From Planctomycetota bacterium (lineage in GTDB: Bacteria > Planctomycetota > JAJSAM01), in the NCBI GenBank assembly GCA_029932425.1, contig JAOZQC010000022.1, positions 1 to 14,964 of the forward strand: a stretch of 14,964 bases of DNA. The letters run 5' to 3'. The notes under the pieces are model-generated. The model ran no database searches, had not been told where the DNA came from, and worked only from the letters and a program-made list of their open reading frames with translations. Both the position numbers and the translations under genes were made by a program. Below are positions 1 through 7,561 of the stretch, one piece after another. Within the stretch, counting starts at the first letter, position 1, and every line of letters begins with the position of its first letter.

Positions 1-315
1 AGAGCGGTGGTCTTCGTCGGCCAAGGCAAGGGGAGTGCCGCTCTGGACCCCTTATGGCGCAGGCTCCGGGCTTGCCTGATGGCGAACGTGCTGGTTCTTC
101 GCGGAGGCGGCTTCGCCGCTGGAGCGATGGGAAGCCTGCTCGGGCTCGGCGGGAGGATCCTGCTCATAGCGCTCCTGCGCTTCTGGCTCGGACCGCTCCG
201 GCTCAGGCGGCCGGCGCGGCCGGACTCCTCGGGTTCGAGCGGCTCTGTCCATACAGCCGGTAGCACTCGACTCGCGCCCTCCGCCAGTGCGTACCGGGTC
301 GGGGACACGGTTCTC
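1..315. other. Upstream region without a supported gene
   Basis: Open frames exist on both strands here (for example 7-342 on + and 52-252 on -). Their translations are rich in Arg, Ala, Pro and Gly, have no recognisable motif, lack a convincing ribosome binding site and overlap one another, as expected of chance frames in GC-rich DNA. The + frame is also open back to base 1, so the tail of an upstream gene cannot be fully excluded. I see no tRNA, repeat array or rho-independent terminator. The stretch is best read as the region upstream of the operon promoter. Confidence 0.5.
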
Positions 316-343
316 TTGCCGGCGATGCGCGGCCCGCTATGAT
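316..343 (+). promoter_or_regulatory. Sigma70-like promoter of the operon
   Basis: TTGCCG at 316-321 and TATGAT at 338-343 are separated by 16 bases. They resemble the consensus -35 (TTGACA) and -10 (TATAAT) boxes, with two and one mismatch. Transcription would start near 350, about 28 bases before the ATG at 378. The upstream in-frame ATG at 339 lies inside the -10 box, so this promoter, if real, rules that start out. The spacing is one base short of optimal and no operator palindrome is obvious. This is a sequence-match prediction only. Confidence 0.45.
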
Positions 344-377
344 GACTCCACCGCACACCTCCACCGGGCGAACGCCA

Positions 378-2717
378 ATGAGAACTCGCGGTATCCTCCT
401 CACGCTGGTTTTCGGGTGTCTTACCGTCGCGCCGAGCACCCTCGCGCAGGAAGAGCGGACATCAGGCGAAGACCTCTGGCGGACAGCGGTCGCACCGGGT
501 CCCGGCCTCTCGGCCTCCTTCGGCGAGGGGTGGGAGCTCCGGGAAGACCTGCCGGTCCTCTTCAAGGGCTGGAGGGCGAAGGAGTACGGTGAGCTCCCCG
601 CGGCCGGCGTCTACCAGTCCGGGGCGAGGCTCCGGCTGGCCTTCCAGCGGGCTCCCGGTGCCGGCGAGGTGGTGGCGAGCGTCGCGTTCGATCCCAGGCA
701 CTTCTTCATCAAAGGCATGCCGGTGCTGGTGGGACCGGCGACGGGCGAGCGGAGAGAGATCGACTACCGCTTCGAGGACGAGAAGATCGTCTTCGAGGGG
801 GTCCCGGTCGGCCCCGGACTCCGGACCATCGAGATGGAGGTCTGCTCCCGGAAGCTCCGCAACCGGGGCGAGCTCACCATCGAGGACAAGCTCAAGCAGG
901 CGAGGACGATCCGCAGGATCCGCCCCCGGACGGCGAGCTGGTCCCCCCTGGCCCCGGGCCAGATCATCGCCCAGGAGACCCTCCGCCCCATCGTCTGCCA
1001 CGGCGGGTACGACACGGAGGGCGTGAAGACGGCGGTGGTCTGGGCGAACGGCGGGAAGCTCACCGGGGAGTTCCAACTCCTCGACGCCGAGAGGAACCGT
1101 CAGCACCCCGCCCCCCAGCCCGTGGTCTACACGGGAAGGCTCACGGACGCGGGGACCCACATCTGGGGCGGGAGGAACTACGTCGCCGACTTCACGGACT
1201 TCCGGAAGCCGGGCCTCTACTTCGTCCGGCTCGTGGTCGAGGAGACGAAGGAGGTGGCGGACTCGCTGGTCTTCCCGATCCGGCGGGGCCGCTACCTCGA
1301 GCTGGCGACGAAGGCCGCCGACTGGTTCACCTACCAGCGGTGCGGGACGGAGGTGCCGGGGTTCCACCGGGCCTGCCACACGAAGGACGCGGTCGTGAAG
1401 CTCGACGGCACGAAGGTGGACGTCACCGGCGGGTGGCACGACGCCGGCGACTACGGGAAGTGGATCGGCCCGGGCACCATGGGGATCATGGCTCTGACGA
1501 CGCTTCACGAGGACTTCGGGAGCGAGATCGGCGCGATGCTCGGGGGCATGCCCCGCTACGTGAACGAGGCCGCCTGGGAAGCGAAGTACATCGCCAAGGG
1601 CTACTGGGACGGCGCCTTCCACGCCGGCTTCACCCCGGACTTCGAGGACGTCTGCACCTGGCTCGGCGCGCCCGAGCACGAGCCGCCGCGGGTCGTCTCC
1701 GAGAAGGAGTGCCTGCGGCTCGACTACGGGATCACCAGGGGGCCCGCGACCTGCCTGACGGCCGCCGCCCTGGCGAGGGCGGGTCGGCTGGTCGCCCCCT
1801 ACGACGAGGATCTCGCGAAGCGGTGCCTCGCCGTCGCGAGGGAGGTGTACGACCGGTACGCCGACTTCGACCTCGCGATACCCGAGAACGAGAAGTGGCG
1901 GCGGACGAACCTTTCCTACCTCCAGTCGGGACTCCTGCTCGTCGCCCTGGAGCTCGGGGACGCGACCGGTGAGGCGAGGTTCCCGCGGGACGCGGCGGAG
2001 CGGGCGAAGCGCATCCTCGATCTCCAGGACCCGGAGGGCTTCTTCTACGACGACGAGACGCGGACGTCGAAGACGTCGCGGACGGGGATCCACCTCCCGG
2101 CGCTCTACGAGTTCCTGAGGAGGAACCGCGGGACCGGGCTGGCCGGGAGGATCCGGGAGGCCTTCCGGCGCTGGGCGGAGCACGTCCTCGACCTGGGCGG
2201 CCTCTCGCCCTTCGGCCAGATCGGGGGAAGGGCGGAGGACGGCACGCTGCGGAACCTCAAGCCGAACACGAACAACGGCCGTTTCGGCGAGCTGGCCTGG
2301 GCCCTGGCGACCGCCGCCCGGTTGCTCGGGGAGCCGAGGTATCTGAGGGCGGCCGAGGAGCAGCTCCAGTGGATCCTCGGGCGGAATCCCGCGGACGTCT
2401 CCATGATGGCGGGGGTGGGGCGGGGGCCCGGCTGCTACCACACGCGGTACTGCTTCATGGAGGGATGCGAGCACGGCGTCGTCCCGGGCGGGGTCACGCT
2501 GGGCATCGTGCCGGGCACCGGTGGGACGGTCGAACTCGGCGACACCGACACGAAAAACTGGGTGATCGCCGACGTCCCCGTCGACTACCCCTTGATCGAC
2601 ACGGACGTCCACGGATGGACCTACGCGTACCGGACGAGCGAGTACGCCCTGGCGAAGAACGCGTCGTTCCTCCGGGCCGCGGGCCAGATCGAGAAGGCGT
2701 TGCGCGAGCTCCGGTAG
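378..2717 (+). CDS. Secreted glycoside hydrolase family 9 enzyme, copy 1
   Basis: Predicted 779-residue exported glycosidase of the GH9 (cellulase/exo-glycosidase) family. The ATG at 378 places a typical signal peptide at the N-terminus (MRTR, then a hydrophobic stretch ending near STLAQ). An in-frame ATG at 339 would add 13 residues but falls in the predicted -10 box. No strong Shine-Dalgarno site is visible. Domains in order: a beta-rich N-terminal region (about 45-200); a CelD_N-like Ig domain (about 201-305, with the typical TDFRKPGLYFV segment); and the GH9 alpha/alpha barrel. The barrel carries the WHDAGDYGKW motif, with D355 and D358 as the expected catalytic base pair, a CYHTRYC segment (H688) where the family often has HHR, and E755 in YRTSEY as the expected general acid. 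GH9 enzymes invert beta-glycosidic bonds; the substrate cannot be read here. The lyase and symporter neighbours suggest a complex glycan rather than plain cellulose. Codons from residue 46 to 430 are identical to the next gene. Confidence 0.9.
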   Translation: MRTRGILLTLVFGCLTVAPSTLAQEERTSGEDLWRTAVAPGPGLSASFGEGWELREDLPVLFKGWRAKEYGELPAAGVYQSGARLRLAFQRAPGAGEVVASVAFDPRHFFIKGMPVLVGPATGERREIDYRFEDEKIVFEGVPVGPGLRTIEMEVCSRKLRNRGELTIEDKLKQARTIRRIRPRTASWSPLAPGQIIAQETLRPIVCHGGYDTEGVKTAVVWANGGKLTGEFQLLDAERNRQHPAPQPVVYTGRLTDAGTHIWGGRNYVADFTDFRKPGLYFVRLVVEETKEVADSLVFPIRRGRYLELATKAADWFTYQRCGTEVPGFHRACHTKDAVVKLDGTKVDVTGGWHDAGDYGKWIGPGTMGIMALTTLHEDFGSEIGAMLGGMPRYVNEAAWEAKYIAKGYWDGAFHAGFTPDFEDVCTWLGAPEHEPPRVVSEKECLRLDYGITRGPATCLTAAALARAGRLVAPYDEDLAKRCLAVAREVYDRYADFDLAIPENEKWRRTNLSYLQSGLLLVALELGDATGEARFPRDAAERAKRILDLQDPEGFFYDDETRTSKTSRTGIHLPALYEFLRRNRGTGLAGRIREAFRRWAEHVLDLGGLSPFGQIGGRAEDGTLRNLKPNTNNGRFGELAWALATAARLLGEPRYLRAAEEQLQWILGRNPADVSMMAGVGRGPGCYHTRYCFMEGCEHGVVPGGVTLGIVPGTGGTVELGDTDTKNWVIADVPVDYPLIDTDVHGWTYAYRTSEYALAKNASFLRAAGQIEKALRELR
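515..1666 (+). repeat. Direct repeat copy A (about 1,152 bp, identical to 2823-3974)
   Basis: Line-by-line comparison with 2823-3974 at a constant offset of 2,308 bases showed no difference. Identity begins abruptly (514 and 2822 differ, as do the bases before them) and ends at 1666, after which mismatches start at once. The repeat begins just after the signal peptide region and ends inside the GH9 catalytic domain. It sits in the same codon phase in both genes. No insertion sequence or inverted repeat flanks it. Confidence 0.93.
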
Positions 2718-2739
2718 AGAGAAGGAAGAGAGGGTGAGG

Positions 2740-5031
2740 ATGAGACTGAGGACGCTCGTAGCGTGCATCCTCCTGCTGGGATGCCTCGCTCACGCGGGAA
2801 AGGAAGGGGGCGAAGCGGGCTTCTCCTTCGGCGAGGGGTGGGAGCTCCGGGAAGACCTGCCGGTCCTCTTCAAGGGCTGGAGGGCGAAGGAGTACGGTGA
2901 GCTCCCCGCGGCCGGCGTCTACCAGTCCGGGGCGAGGCTCCGGCTGGCCTTCCAGCGGGCTCCCGGTGCCGGCGAGGTGGTGGCGAGCGTCGCGTTCGAT
3001 CCCAGGCACTTCTTCATCAAAGGCATGCCGGTGCTGGTGGGACCGGCGACGGGCGAGCGGAGAGAGATCGACTACCGCTTCGAGGACGAGAAGATCGTCT
3101 TCGAGGGGGTCCCGGTCGGCCCCGGACTCCGGACCATCGAGATGGAGGTCTGCTCCCGGAAGCTCCGCAACCGGGGCGAGCTCACCATCGAGGACAAGCT
3201 CAAGCAGGCGAGGACGATCCGCAGGATCCGCCCCCGGACGGCGAGCTGGTCCCCCCTGGCCCCGGGCCAGATCATCGCCCAGGAGACCCTCCGCCCCATC
3301 GTCTGCCACGGCGGGTACGACACGGAGGGCGTGAAGACGGCGGTGGTCTGGGCGAACGGCGGGAAGCTCACCGGGGAGTTCCAACTCCTCGACGCCGAGA
3401 GGAACCGTCAGCACCCCGCCCCCCAGCCCGTGGTCTACACGGGAAGGCTCACGGACGCGGGGACCCACATCTGGGGCGGGAGGAACTACGTCGCCGACTT
3501 CACGGACTTCCGGAAGCCGGGCCTCTACTTCGTCCGGCTCGTGGTCGAGGAGACGAAGGAGGTGGCGGACTCGCTGGTCTTCCCGATCCGGCGGGGCCGC
3601 TACCTCGAGCTGGCGACGAAGGCCGCCGACTGGTTCACCTACCAGCGGTGCGGGACGGAGGTGCCGGGGTTCCACCGGGCCTGCCACACGAAGGACGCGG
3701 TCGTGAAGCTCGACGGCACGAAGGTGGACGTCACCGGCGGGTGGCACGACGCCGGCGACTACGGGAAGTGGATCGGCCCGGGCACCATGGGGATCATGGC
3801 TCTGACGACGCTTCACGAGGACTTCGGGAGCGAGATCGGCGCGATGCTCGGGGGCATGCCCCGCTACGTGAACGAGGCCGCCTGGGAAGCGAAGTACATC
3901 GCCAAGGGCTACTGGGACGGCGCCTTCCACGCCGGCTTCACCCCGGACTTCGAGGACGTCTGCACCTGGCTCGGGGCGCCGGAGAACGAGCCGCCGCGGG
4001 TGGTCGAGGAAGCGGAGATGCTTGAGAACCGGTACGGCTACTGTCAAGGCCCGGGCATCACCTGGACCAGCTCCTCCCTCGCGCGGTGCGGGCGTCTCCT
4101 CGGACCGTACGACGAGGAAACGGCGAAGCGGTGCCTCGCGATTGCCCGGGAAGTCCACGACATCGACCGCGCCGTGGACCTCGAGAAGCCGGAGTACGAG
4201 GAGAAGCGGAACTCTTACCTCTGGCTCCAGACCGGGCTCCTCATGTCCTCCATCGAGCTCCACCTTGCGACGGGAGACGAGGCCTACGCGCGGGAGGCGG
4301 GCGAGCGAGCCGAGAGGATCCTCGAGCTGCAGGCCGAGGACGGTTCCTTCCACCTGGACCGCGCGAAGGAGTCCGAGAAGTACGTGGAGTGCCGGTTCCA
4401 CCTCTTCGCGCTCCACGAGTTCCTGAGGAGGTTCCCGGAGAGCGGGCTCGCGCCGAGGATCGTCGCCGCCTTCCGGCGCTGGGCGGACCTGAACATGGAG
4501 TTCGCCGGGCTATCCAGCTTCGGTTTGATCGGCGGGCGGGTTGGTGACGGGAGCGTCCGCAACTTGAAGTACGAGCACGGCAATCGGCGGATCGGCGCCT
4601 TCGCGTGGGGGCTGGCGACGACGGCCGTCCTGACGGGGGACCGGAAGTACCTGACCGCCGCCGAGCGCCAGATCCAGTGGATCACGGGGTTCAATCCCGC
4701 GGACGTCTCCATGATGGCGGGCGTGGGTCGCGGCCCCGGCTGCTACCACCACCGCTACTGCTTCATGGAAGGGTGCGAGCACGGCATCGTCCCCGGCGGG
4801 ATCCTGAACGGGATCGTGAGCGGGGAGGGGCTCGAGAAGGCGACCTACCTCGGGGACACGGACACGAAGAACTTCGTGATCGCCCGGGCGCCGATCGACT
4901 ACCCGATCATCGACACGGACGTCTGGGGCTGGACGTACGCATACCGTTCGAACGAGTACTGGGCGAGGAACAACGCCTGGTTCGTCCTGGGATCGGCCCA
5001 GGTCGAGAGGGCGCTGAGGACCCTTCGCTAG
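2740..5031 (+). CDS. Glycoside hydrolase family 9 enzyme, copy 2, possible lipoprotein
   Basis: Predicted 763-residue GH9 enzyme lying 22 bases after copy 1. ATG 2740 is chosen with GAGGG just upstream; GTG 2734, two codons earlier, is a fair alternative. The N-terminus is hydrophobic and contains LLGC, an imperfect lipobox (a second one, LVAC, lies closer to the start), so the protein may be lipid-anchored rather than free. From residue 28 to 412 it is identical at the DNA level to copy 1, including the Ig-like domain and the catalytic-base motif WHDAGDYGKW (D337, D340). After that the two proteins diverge, with roughly half the residues matching by eye. It keeps a canonical HHR (H670, H671 in CYHHRYC) and E739 in SNEY, closer to the family NE motif than copy 1. 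All expected catalytic residues are present. The different second half suggests a different product size or linkage preference, which is inference. Confidence 0.9.
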   Translation: MRLRTLVACILLLGCLAHAGKEGGEAGFSFGEGWELREDLPVLFKGWRAKEYGELPAAGVYQSGARLRLAFQRAPGAGEVVASVAFDPRHFFIKGMPVLVGPATGERREIDYRFEDEKIVFEGVPVGPGLRTIEMEVCSRKLRNRGELTIEDKLKQARTIRRIRPRTASWSPLAPGQIIAQETLRPIVCHGGYDTEGVKTAVVWANGGKLTGEFQLLDAERNRQHPAPQPVVYTGRLTDAGTHIWGGRNYVADFTDFRKPGLYFVRLVVEETKEVADSLVFPIRRGRYLELATKAADWFTYQRCGTEVPGFHRACHTKDAVVKLDGTKVDVTGGWHDAGDYGKWIGPGTMGIMALTTLHEDFGSEIGAMLGGMPRYVNEAAWEAKYIAKGYWDGAFHAGFTPDFEDVCTWLGAPENEPPRVVEEAEMLENRYGYCQGPGITWTSSSLARCGRLLGPYDEETAKRCLAIAREVHDIDRAVDLEKPEYEEKRNSYLWLQTGLLMSSIELHLATGDEAYAREAGERAERILELQAEDGSFHLDRAKESEKYVECRFHLFALHEFLRRFPESGLAPRIVAAFRRWADLNMEFAGLSSFGLIGGRVGDGSVRNLKYEHGNRRIGAFAWGLATTAVLTGDRKYLTAAERQIQWITGFNPADVSMMAGVGRGPGCYHHRYCFMEGCEHGIVPGGILNGIVSGEGLEKATYLGDTDTKNFVIARAPIDYPIIDTDVWGWTYAYRSNEYWARNNAWFVLGSAQVERALRTLR
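2823..3974 (+). repeat. Direct repeat copy B (about 1,152 bp, identical to 515-1666)
   Basis: Second copy of the direct repeat, in the same orientation and codon phase as copy A. Copy-A base 1667 is C where copy B (3975) has G, and further mismatches follow within a few bases. Even synonymous positions are unchanged inside the block, whereas they differ freely outside it. This points to a very recent copying event or an assembly artefact rather than selection on the protein. Confidence 0.93.
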
Positions 5032-5056
5032 GCGAGGGAGACGTGGGAGCCGAAGC

Positions 5057-6562
5057 ATGATCGAAGGGATCGACCTCTTCATCGTCTTGTTCTTCATCAC
5101 GGGCGTCTTCCTCGTCGGGATCTACTTCAAGAGGTTCATCCGGACGTCGGAGGACTTCTTCCTGGCGGGGAGGAAGCTCGCGTGGTGGATCGTGGCCATG
5201 TCGATCATCGGGACGAACATCGGCTCCTACGACTACGTGGGGGGCGCCGGCGCCGCCTACAGCGTCGGGATCGCCCAGGCGAACTTCGAATGGCTCGGCG
5301 CCATCCCCGCCATGGTCATCTCGGCGCTGCTCTTCGTTCCCTACTACTGGCGAGCGGGGGTGTACACCGTTCCCGAGTACCTGGGCAGACGCTACAACCA
5401 AGGCGTCCGCACGATCGAGGCGGCGCTTTGGGGGTTGTTCCTGATCGCCTGTCTCTCGATCTTCTTTTATGCGAGCGGGAAGATGATCGAGCAGTACGTC
5501 GGGTGGGACCTCTGGATCGGGATCACCGTCACCGCCGTGGTCGTGGGCATCTACACGGTGACCGGAGGCCTGACCGCCGTGGCCATGACGGATGTCGTCC
5601 AGCTCGCCGTGATGCTCGTCGGCGGGGTGGCCTTCGCGGTGATCGGCTTCGACGCCGTCGGCGGATGGGACGGGCTCGTGAGCAAGGTGACGGCCGAGCA
5701 TCCGACCCACTTCGATCTCTTCCTTCCCATGGACCACCCCGACTACCCGTGGCTGGGAATGGTGCTCGGGCTCGGGCTCGTGCTGTCCCCCGCGTGGTGG
5801 TGCTGCCACCAGGCGATCATCCAGAGGACCCTGGGGGCGAAGTCGGAGTGGGATGCGAAGGCCGGCATGCTCGGCGCGGCCTTCCTGAAGACGCTGGTGC
5901 CCCTCCTGTACGTCCTCCCCGGTCTTTTTGTCGTGGCGCTGTGCACCGAGCAACTGGGCACAAAGGACGACGCGCTGCCCTGGGCGATCAGGAACATGCT
6001 CCCCGTGGGACTCGCCGGCCTCGTCTTCGCCGCCTTCATCGCCGCGATCTTCTCGAGCGTCGACTCCACGCTGAACTCGGCGGTCACGATCTGGACCAGA
6101 GACATCTACCAGAGGTTCATCGTCAGGAAGGCGCCCGACCGGCACTATCTGCATTTCGGAAGATGGCTGACCGTCGGCTTCGTCCTGATAGCCGCCCCCC
6201 TCGCCCCGCTCACCAAGGAGTTCGGCATCTACAAGGCGATGCAGATGGCACTCACGATCTTCCAGGGCGCGACCCTCGGGACGGTCCTCCTCGGAGTCCT
6301 CTGGGCGAGATCGACGCGATGGGGCGGGCTCACCGGGCTGGTGGGCGGTGTCGCGCTGTCCGTACTACTCACGGTGGCCGGAGTGAACTTCCTCTACGTG
6401 GCCTGGTGGTCCTTCCTGGCCTCGCTCGCGATCAACGTCGTGGTGAGCCTCGCCACGAAGGCCGAGCCCCTTTCGAAGCTCCGGGGCCTGGTCTACGGCC
6501 TGGTCATGGAGGATGGAGAGGTGCAGGACGCGCTCGAGGAGAGAGCGAAGGGAGGCAAGTAG
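5057..6562 (+). CDS. Sodium:solute symporter (SSS/SLC5 family)
   Basis: Predicted 501-residue inner-membrane Na+-coupled transporter with about 13 hydrophobic helices, the usual size and layout for the SSS family. Visible family features are the N-terminal EDFFLAGRKLAWW segment followed by a Gly/Ser-rich first core helix, the YTVTGGLTAVAMTDVVQ stretch, and FSSVDSTLNS, whose S333 and S334 match the Ser pair that helps bind Na+ in this family. The start is supported by GGGAG at 5045-5049, seven bases before the ATG. It lies 25 bases after the second GH9 gene and one base before a small membrane-protein gene. It probably imports sugars or uronates released by the neighbouring enzymes. The substrate is inferred from context only. 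Confidence 0.93.
   Translation: MIEGIDLFIVLFFITGVFLVGIYFKRFIRTSEDFFLAGRKLAWWIVAMSIIGTNIGSYDYVGGAGAAYSVGIAQANFEWLGAIPAMVISALLFVPYYWRAGVYTVPEYLGRRYNQGVRTIEAALWGLFLIACLSIFFYASGKMIEQYVGWDLWIGITVTAVVVGIYTVTGGLTAVAMTDVVQLAVMLVGGVAFAVIGFDAVGGWDGLVSKVTAEHPTHFDLFLPMDHPDYPWLGMVLGLGLVLSPAWWCCHQAIIQRTLGAKSEWDAKAGMLGAAFLKTLVPLLYVLPGLFVVALCTEQLGTKDDALPWAIRNMLPVGLAGLVFAAFIAAIFSSVDSTLNSAVTIWTRDIYQRFIVRKAPDRHYLHFGRWLTVGFVLIAAPLAPLTKEFGIYKAMQMALTIFQGATLGTVLLGVLWARSTRWGGLTGLVGGVALSVLLTVAGVNFLYVAWWSFLASLAINVVVSLATKAEPLSKLRGLVYGLVMEDGEVQDALEERAKGGK
6551..6555 (+). promoter_or_regulatory. Ribosome binding site that fixes the start at 6564
   Basis: GGAGG lies eight bases before ATG 6564, inside the last codons of the symporter gene. 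A longer frame could begin at 6513, but its extra residues are arginine-rich and read through the symporter end. This site and the one-base gap favour the short protein. Confidence 0.7.
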
Positions 6563-6563
6563 C

Positions 6564-6767
6564 ATGTGGACCTGGCTCGAGAGCCTGCCGCTCGTCTGGG
6601 CGAAGGTCGCCGGGACGATCTTCTTCCTGCTCGTGATGCTCTGGGCTCTCCTGCGCCCCCGGGAGTACGTCTTCAGGGGAGCGCCGGACCGGAAGGCCTG
6701 GCGGGACCTCCGGCTCTGGGCGGCCGTGGTCCTCCTGGTGCAGATCATCCTGTACATCGAGTTCTGA
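6564..6767 (+). CDS. Small two-helix membrane protein, possible symporter partner
   Basis: Predicted 67-residue membrane protein of unrecognised family. It begins MWTWLESLPLVW and has two hydrophobic segments (about residues 10-28 and 49-65) joined by a charged loop with PREYVFRGAPDRKAWRD. The gene starts one base after the symporter stop, so the two are probably translated together in similar amounts. Some SSS transporters are known to have a small two-helix subunit (the DUF4212 type). I do not recognise that family here, so a partner role is inference from position and topology. Confidence 0.72.
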   Translation: MWTWLESLPLVWAKVAGTIFFLLVMLWALLRPREYVFRGAPDRKAWRDLRLWAAVVLLVQIILYIEF

Positions 6768-6794
6768 ACCCGCGGTCGGGGAAAGGAACGCGTC

Positions 6795-7022
6795 GTGGAA
6801 GACCGAGAACGCGCGGAGGGCAGGGGCCTCGGCCCCTTGGAGGTCATGGGGCTCTTCTGGTTCGTGCTGGGTGTCGTCATGGTCATCGCGGTCTACGCGC
6901 CCGAGACGGCGACGGGGAAGCTCGTGAACCTGGCGGCGGGCCTGGTGTTCCTGGCCATCGGGACCGTCGCGTTCGCGGCGGGAAGAAGGAAGAGGCTCTC
7001 CGGGGGCGGGGAGGAACGGTGA
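6795..7022 (+). CDS. Small two-helix membrane protein, unknown function
   Basis: Predicted 75-residue protein. A GTG start at 6795 is supported by AAAGGAA at about 6782-6788; an ATG at 6846 would leave only the helical part. It has a charged N-terminus, helices at about residues 18-36 and 42-63, and a basic RRKR segment followed by an acidic end. The family is not recognised. Its stop codon overlaps the next start (GTGA, 7019-7022), so it is likely translationally coupled to that gene. Its place between two symporters suggests a transport or membrane-scaffold role, but nothing in the protein shows this directly. Confidence 0.65.
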   Translation: MEDRERAEGRGLGPLEVMGLFWFVLGVVMVIAVYAPETATGKLVNLAAGLVFLAIGTVAFAAGRRKRLSGGGEER

Positions 7023-7561
7023 CGTTCGCGGCGCCCCGGGTCGAGGAGGACGCGGCGCGCGCGAGGCTCACCCCGCGCCGCAAGCTCCTCCGGCGGGGCC
7101 GTCCCCTCCGCCCGGAGAGGGTCGAGCTGGTCTACTTCCCCTACCACCTCTTCGAGGTCTCGGTCGCGGATGCCGGGGCGGAGAGGAGGGTCCGGGTCGC
7201 TCTGGACGGGGTGCTCGGCGTCTTCTCCTTCGTCGAGACGGACGCTCTCGACCTCCGTCCCGAGGCGGACGGCCCGCGCTTCCCGTTCCGGATCGGGGGC
7301 GAGGAGGCCGGAGAGAAAGCCCTCGCGGCGTACCGCCGGGCGCTTTTCGGGCACGTCTTCCACCGGTTGAGACGCCCGACCGTCAAGGGCGTGGGCGAGC
7401 ACCGGGAACTCTACTACCCCTACTGGGTGGCGTACTACCGGACGCGGAAGGGGTACGACTTCCGCGCGGTGGACGGGATCCACGGCGAACCGTTGAGCGT
7501 CCGGATGCGGAGGGCCTTCCTCACCGCGTTCGCCGAGGGCGGGTTGCCGACCACCGTGTAG
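7019..7561 (+). CDS. Unknown 180-residue protein with a repeated aromatic-Pro-Tyr motif
   Basis: Predicted soluble protein with no signal peptide and no membrane helix. GTG 7019 overlaps the preceding stop by four bases and has GGGAGG at 7009-7014; the same frame is open far upstream, but this start fits the coupling. Two related segments are visible. One contains VYFPYHLFEV followed by RVRVALDGVLG; the other contains LYYPYWVAYY followed by DFRAVDGIHG. Each is an aromatic-Pro-Tyr strand and then a DG-x-x-G turn, which suggests a duplicated beta-rich unit. I do not recognise the family. Position suggests it serves the same operon as the membrane proteins around it. Confidence 0.7.
   Translation: MTFAAPRVEEDAARARLTPRRKLLRRGRPLRPERVELVYFPYHLFEVSVADAGAERRVRVALDGVLGVFSFVETDALDLRPEADGPRFPFRIGGEEAGEKALAAYRRALFGHVFHRLRRPTVKGVGEHRELYYPYWVAYYRTRKGYDFRAVDGIHGEPLSVRMRRAFLTAFAEGGLPTTV

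Noticed and set aside
7..342. A 111-codon + frame at the window start
   Set aside because: It has no ribosome binding site and no recognisable motif, and it overlaps the predicted promoter. It could be the tail of an upstream gene but is not supported.
462..2768. A 768-codon open frame on the - strand across the first GH9 gene, and a 640-codon one at 2494-4416
   Set aside because: They are antisense to clear GH9 genes, and their translations are Arg/Pro/Val/Glu-rich with no domain, the usual mirror of GC-rich codons. Their partial identity only reflects the shared DNA repeat.
515..3974. The long direct repeat as a mobile element
   Set aside because: It encodes only part of an enzyme. There are no transposase, terminal inverted repeats or target-site duplications at its edges.
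4907..6154. A 415-codon - strand frame rich in His, Asp and Glu opposite the first symporter
   Set aside because: It mirrors hydrophobic transporter codons, has no ribosome binding site or recognisable domain, and lies fully over a confident gene.
6566..7018. Upstream extension of the 180-residue protein to 331 residues
   Set aside because: The extra part is a Gly/Arg/Pro-rich out-of-frame reading of two small membrane-protein genes. The GTG at 7019 has a good ribosome binding site and a four-base overlap.
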